NCBI GenBank assembly: GCA_020061125.1
Contig: JAGUYV010000056.1
Coordinates: 1-7,471, forward strand
From: a bacterium
GTDB lineage: Bacteria; UBP15; UBA6099; DSWB01
Direction: 5' to 3'
DNA length: 7,471 nt
Part shown: piece by piece, positions 5,613 to 7,471 of the stretch
Layout of the letters: each line of letters opens with the position of its first letter
How positions within the stretch are numbered: position 1 is the stretch's first letter
The notes under the pieces: model-generated
Told to the model about the DNA's origin: nothing
What the model saw: the letters and a program-made list of their open reading frames with translations, nothing else
The model's database searches: none
Made by a program: the position numbers and the translations under genes

Positions 5613-7139
5613 ATGACCATCCGTGAAATCCTTGAAACCAACGCCCAAAACACCCCGGACAAAATCTTCCTGTACTACGAGGACATCACGAAAACCTATG
5701 CGGAGATTGACGAAATCGCCAATCGCGTGGCCAACGCGCTCTTGAGCCTCAATGTCAAGCGCGGGGACAATGTGAACCTGCTGCTCACCAACCGCCCCGA
5801 GTTCATTTACCTCATGTTCGGCCTCGCCAAGATAGGCGCCGTGTGCTGCCCCATCAACCCGGCCCTGCGCCCGGACGAAGTCCAGTACATCGTGAACAAC
5901 TCCGAGTCCGTGGCCCTCATCACCGAGGACAAGCTCATGCCCCTGGTGCGCGGCATCCGCGAGCATATCCCCAAGGTCATGGATGTGATCGTGGCCGACG
6001 GGTGCAAGAAGTGCGGCGAAATGGTGTTCGACGATCTGGTGAACAGCGCGTCCGCAGCCCCGCCGCCCCCGGGCGTCACGCCCTCGGACCGCGCCGCCAT
6101 CATCTACACCTCGGGCACCACGGGCAAGCCCAAAGGCGCCATGCTCTCCCAGGCCAATTACATCTGGGACGCCCGCGCCGTGGTGCGCTCCGCGGAAATG
6201 ACCGCCGAAGACCGCTTCATGTGCATCCTGCCCCTGTTCCATGTGAACGGCCAGGTGGTCACGGTGCTGGCCCCCCTGTGCGCGGGCGCGTCCATGGTTC
6301 TGGTGCCGCAGTTCAGCGCGTCGAAATTCTTCGAGACCGTGGACAAATTCAAGCCCACGGCCTTCAGCGGCGTGCCCACCATCTACGCCATGCTGCTGAA
6401 CACGCCCGGAACCGAAAACTACGACCTGGCCAGCCTGCGCTTCTGCATCTGCGGCGCGGCCCCCATGCCCGTGGAGGTCTTCAAGAAATTCGAGGAGAAA
6501 TTCAACGCCAAAATCCTCGAAGGCTACGGCTTGAGCGAAGGCACCTGCGCCTCGAGCATCAACCCGCTCGACGGCACGCGAAAGGTCGGCTCCATCGGCG
6601 TGCCCATCCACCCCGAGCAGGACATGAAGATCATGGACCACGACAACAACGAAATGCCGCGGGGACAGCACGGCGAAATCTGCGTCAAAGGCCCGAATGT
6701 CATGGAGGGCTACTACAACAACCCCGACGCCACAGAAGCCGCCATCAAGGATGGCTGGCTCCACACGGGCGACATGGGCTTCGTGGACGAGGACGGCTAT
6801 TTCTACATCTCCGGCCGCATCAAGGAGATGATCATCCGCGGCGGCGAGAACATTTATCCCAAGGAAATCGAGGAGGTCATCTACACGCACCCGGCCGTGG
6901 CCGAGGCCGCGGTCATCGGCGTGCGCGACGACTTCTACGGCGAGGAAGTCAAAGCCGTGATCGTGTGCAAACCCGGCATGTCCGCAACCGAAAAGGAAAT
7001 CATGGATTACTGCTTCGAGCGCCTGGCAAAATACAAATGTCCCAAATCCGTGGCCTTCATCGAGGACATGCCCAAAACCGCCACCGGCAAGATTCAGAAA
7101 CGCAAGCTCGTCGAAGACCCCCGCTGGACCGCGGAGTAA
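5613..7139 (+). CDS. Acyl-CoA synthetase (class I adenylate-forming, AMP-binding)
   Basis: The predicted 508-residue enzyme activates a carboxylic acid with ATP to acyl-AMP and then to acyl-CoA, in the cytosol or at the inner membrane face. All core motifs are intact: the phosphate loop YTSGTTGKPKG (165-175), YGLSEGT (305-311), GWLHTGD (381-387), the hinge motif GRIKEMIIRGGENIYPKEIE (401-420), and the C-terminal PKTATGKIQKRK (487-498) with catalytic Lys493. The length and motif spelling fit the fatty or short/medium-chain acid ligase branch; a precise substrate cannot be read from sequence. GGAGGA (5599-5604) lies 8 nt before the ATG at 5613; the frame is open farther upstream but has no ribosome site and reads through the leader. 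The next gene is an acyl-CoA dehydrogenase, so the two probably supply and oxidise the same acyl-CoA. An inverted repeat array of 100 bp separates them. Confidence 0.94.
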   Translation: MTIREILETNAQNTPDKIFLYYEDITKTYAEIDEIANRVANALLSLNVKRGDNVNLLLTNRPEFIYLMFGLAKIGAVCCPINPALRPDEVQYIVNNSESVALITEDKLMPLVRGIREHIPKVMDVIVADGCKKCGEMVFDDLVNSASAAPPPPGVTPSDRAAIIYTSGTTGKPKGAMLSQANYIWDARAVVRSAEMTAEDRFMCILPLFHVNGQVVTVLAPLCAGASMVLVPQFSASKFFETVDKFKPTAFSGVPTIYAMLLNTPGTENYDLASLRFCICGAAPMPVEVFKKFEEKFNAKILEGYGLSEGTCASSINPLDGTRKVGSIGVPIHPEQDMKIMDHDNNEMPRGQHGEICVKGPNVMEGYYNNPDATEAAIKDGWLHTGDMGFVDEDGYFYISGRIKEMIIRGGENIYPKEIEEVIYTHPAVAEAAVIGVRDDFYGEEVKAVIVCKPGMSATEKEIMDYCFERLAKYKCPKSVAFIEDMPKTATGKIQKRKLVEDPRWTAE

Positions 7140-7147
7140 AAAAACAG

Positions 7148-7247
7148 GATCACGAATGCGCACGAATCATAACGAATTGGAACAAATTCATATTTCGCCT
7201 TTTCCCGTTCGTGTTCATTCGCTTTTCATTCGCGTCAATTCGTGATC
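7148..7247. repeat. 100-bp inverted array of CGAAT units with ~10-bp period
   Basis: The outer ends are a perfect 10-bp inverted repeat, GATCACGAAT (7148-7157) and ATTCGTGATC (7238-7247). The left arm holds four units every 10 bp: CACGAAT at 7151, CACGAAT at 7161, AACGAAT at 7171 and AACAAAT at 7181. The right arm holds four reversed units: GTTCGTG at 7207, ATTCGCT at 7217, ATTCGCG at 7228 and ATTCGTG at 7238. The arms are partly complementary over about 40 bp, so the RNA could form a long imperfect hairpin. It fills most of the gap between synthetase and dehydrogenase. It may be an intergenic repeat family, an attenuator or a helically phased protein-binding site. Confidence 0.7.
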
Positions 7248-7294
7248 TGCATTTCAGCGCAAGACACCGCCTTTACCCGAAAGGAGGCAAACCA

Positions 7295-7471
7295 TTGGAC
7301 TTCACCATCACCGAAGAACAAAAGGCGTTTCGCGACGCCGTGTACAAGTTCGCCAAAAACGAATTGTACGAACTCACCAAGGAAGCTGAACACAAGGGCG
7401 AATTCAGCTTCGAGGCCTGGAAGAAAATGGGCGAGTACGGGATCATGGCCCTGCCCTTCCCCGAGGAATAC
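7295..7471 (+). CDS. Acyl-CoA dehydrogenase, N-terminal part (runs off the window)
   Basis: The first 59 codons are present. The translation starts (M)DFTITEEQKAFRDAV and continues through FAKNELYELTKEAEHKGEFSFEAWKKMGEYGIMALPFPEEY. This is the alpha-helical N-terminal domain of the FAD-dependent acyl-CoA dehydrogenases, including the usual (G)I-A-(L)P-F-P-E-EY ending that leads into the substrate-binding middle domain. These enzymes form the trans-2 double bond in acyl-CoA and pass electrons to ETF. Translation begins at TTG (7295-7297). No ATG or GTG fits, the family commonly begins MDF-x-LTEEQ, and AAGGAGG at 7281-7287 is placed 7 nt upstream. The catalytic base and FAD motifs lie beyond the window. 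Adjacent to the acyl-CoA synthetase, it probably takes that enzyme's product. Confidence 0.9.
   Translation, partial: MDFTITEEQKAFRDAVYKFAKNELYELTKEAEHKGEFSFEAWKKMGEYGIMALPFPEEY

Noticed and set aside
5592-7163. 523-codon minus-strand open frame
   Set aside because: It is antisense to the synthetase, whose motifs are complete. The translation is a His/Val/Asp-rich shadow.
7148-7247. CRISPR array
   Set aside because: Units are only about 7 bp with 3-bp gaps and are arranged as an inverted repeat, with no spacer-sized intervals.

Overview
The window is about 7.5 kb of a bacterial chromosome at roughly 60% GC. Genes are preceded by purine-rich Shine-Dalgarno sites and by near-consensus sigma-70 promoters (TTGACA or TTGATN with TATAAT or TACAAT). 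One protein is predicted to be exported by a classical signal peptide. The gene set (beta-keto acid cleavage enzyme, hotdog thioesterase, acyl-CoA synthetase, acyl-CoA dehydrogenase) suggests a heterotroph that degrades organic or fatty acids. The lineage cannot be fixed from the sequence; no rRNA, tRNA or phylogenetic marker gene is present.

Layout. On the minus strand, 105-1226 encodes a membrane-embedded site-2-type zinc protease. It diverges from a plus-strand pair: a BKACE-family (DUF849) enzyme at 1476-2348 and a small acyl-CoA thioesterase at 2423-2884, closed by a perfect 18-bp intrinsic terminator. A short MazG-type nucleotide pyrophosphohydrolase (3049-3330, minus) diverges from an exported neutral-ceramidase-like protein (3464-4870, plus). 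An AT-richer toxin-antitoxin pair (4935-5400) follows, with a dyad over its promoter. A class I acyl-CoA synthetase (5613-7139) comes next, with its own extended -10 promoter and a leader of about 160 nt. After a 100-bp inverted array of CGAAT units, an acyl-CoA dehydrogenase begins from a TTG codon at 7295 and runs off the end.

How the genes may work together. The BKACE enzyme would convert a beta-keto acid plus acetyl-CoA to acetoacetate plus a shortened acyl-CoA, and the thioesterase could release the free acid. This is analogous to the dehydrocarnitine cleavage enzyme and thioesterase pair of carnitine catabolism. Downstream, the ligase and dehydrogenase are the first two steps of acid activation and beta-oxidation. 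The protease, MazG and ceramidase-like genes have no evident link to this chemistry.

The least expected signal is compositional. The 5-mer CTNAG occurs only twice in the whole window, where about 25 would be expected by chance, and both copies lie in the AT-rich toxin-antitoxin pair. This suggests that the host lineage selects against the motif and that the toxin-antitoxin pair arrived recently. Other points of interest are a ceramidase-like protein with glycine where the family nucleophile serine should be, a BKACE enzyme lacking the acidic residue of the lysine-fermentation enzyme, and the helically phased inverted array before the dehydrogenase.
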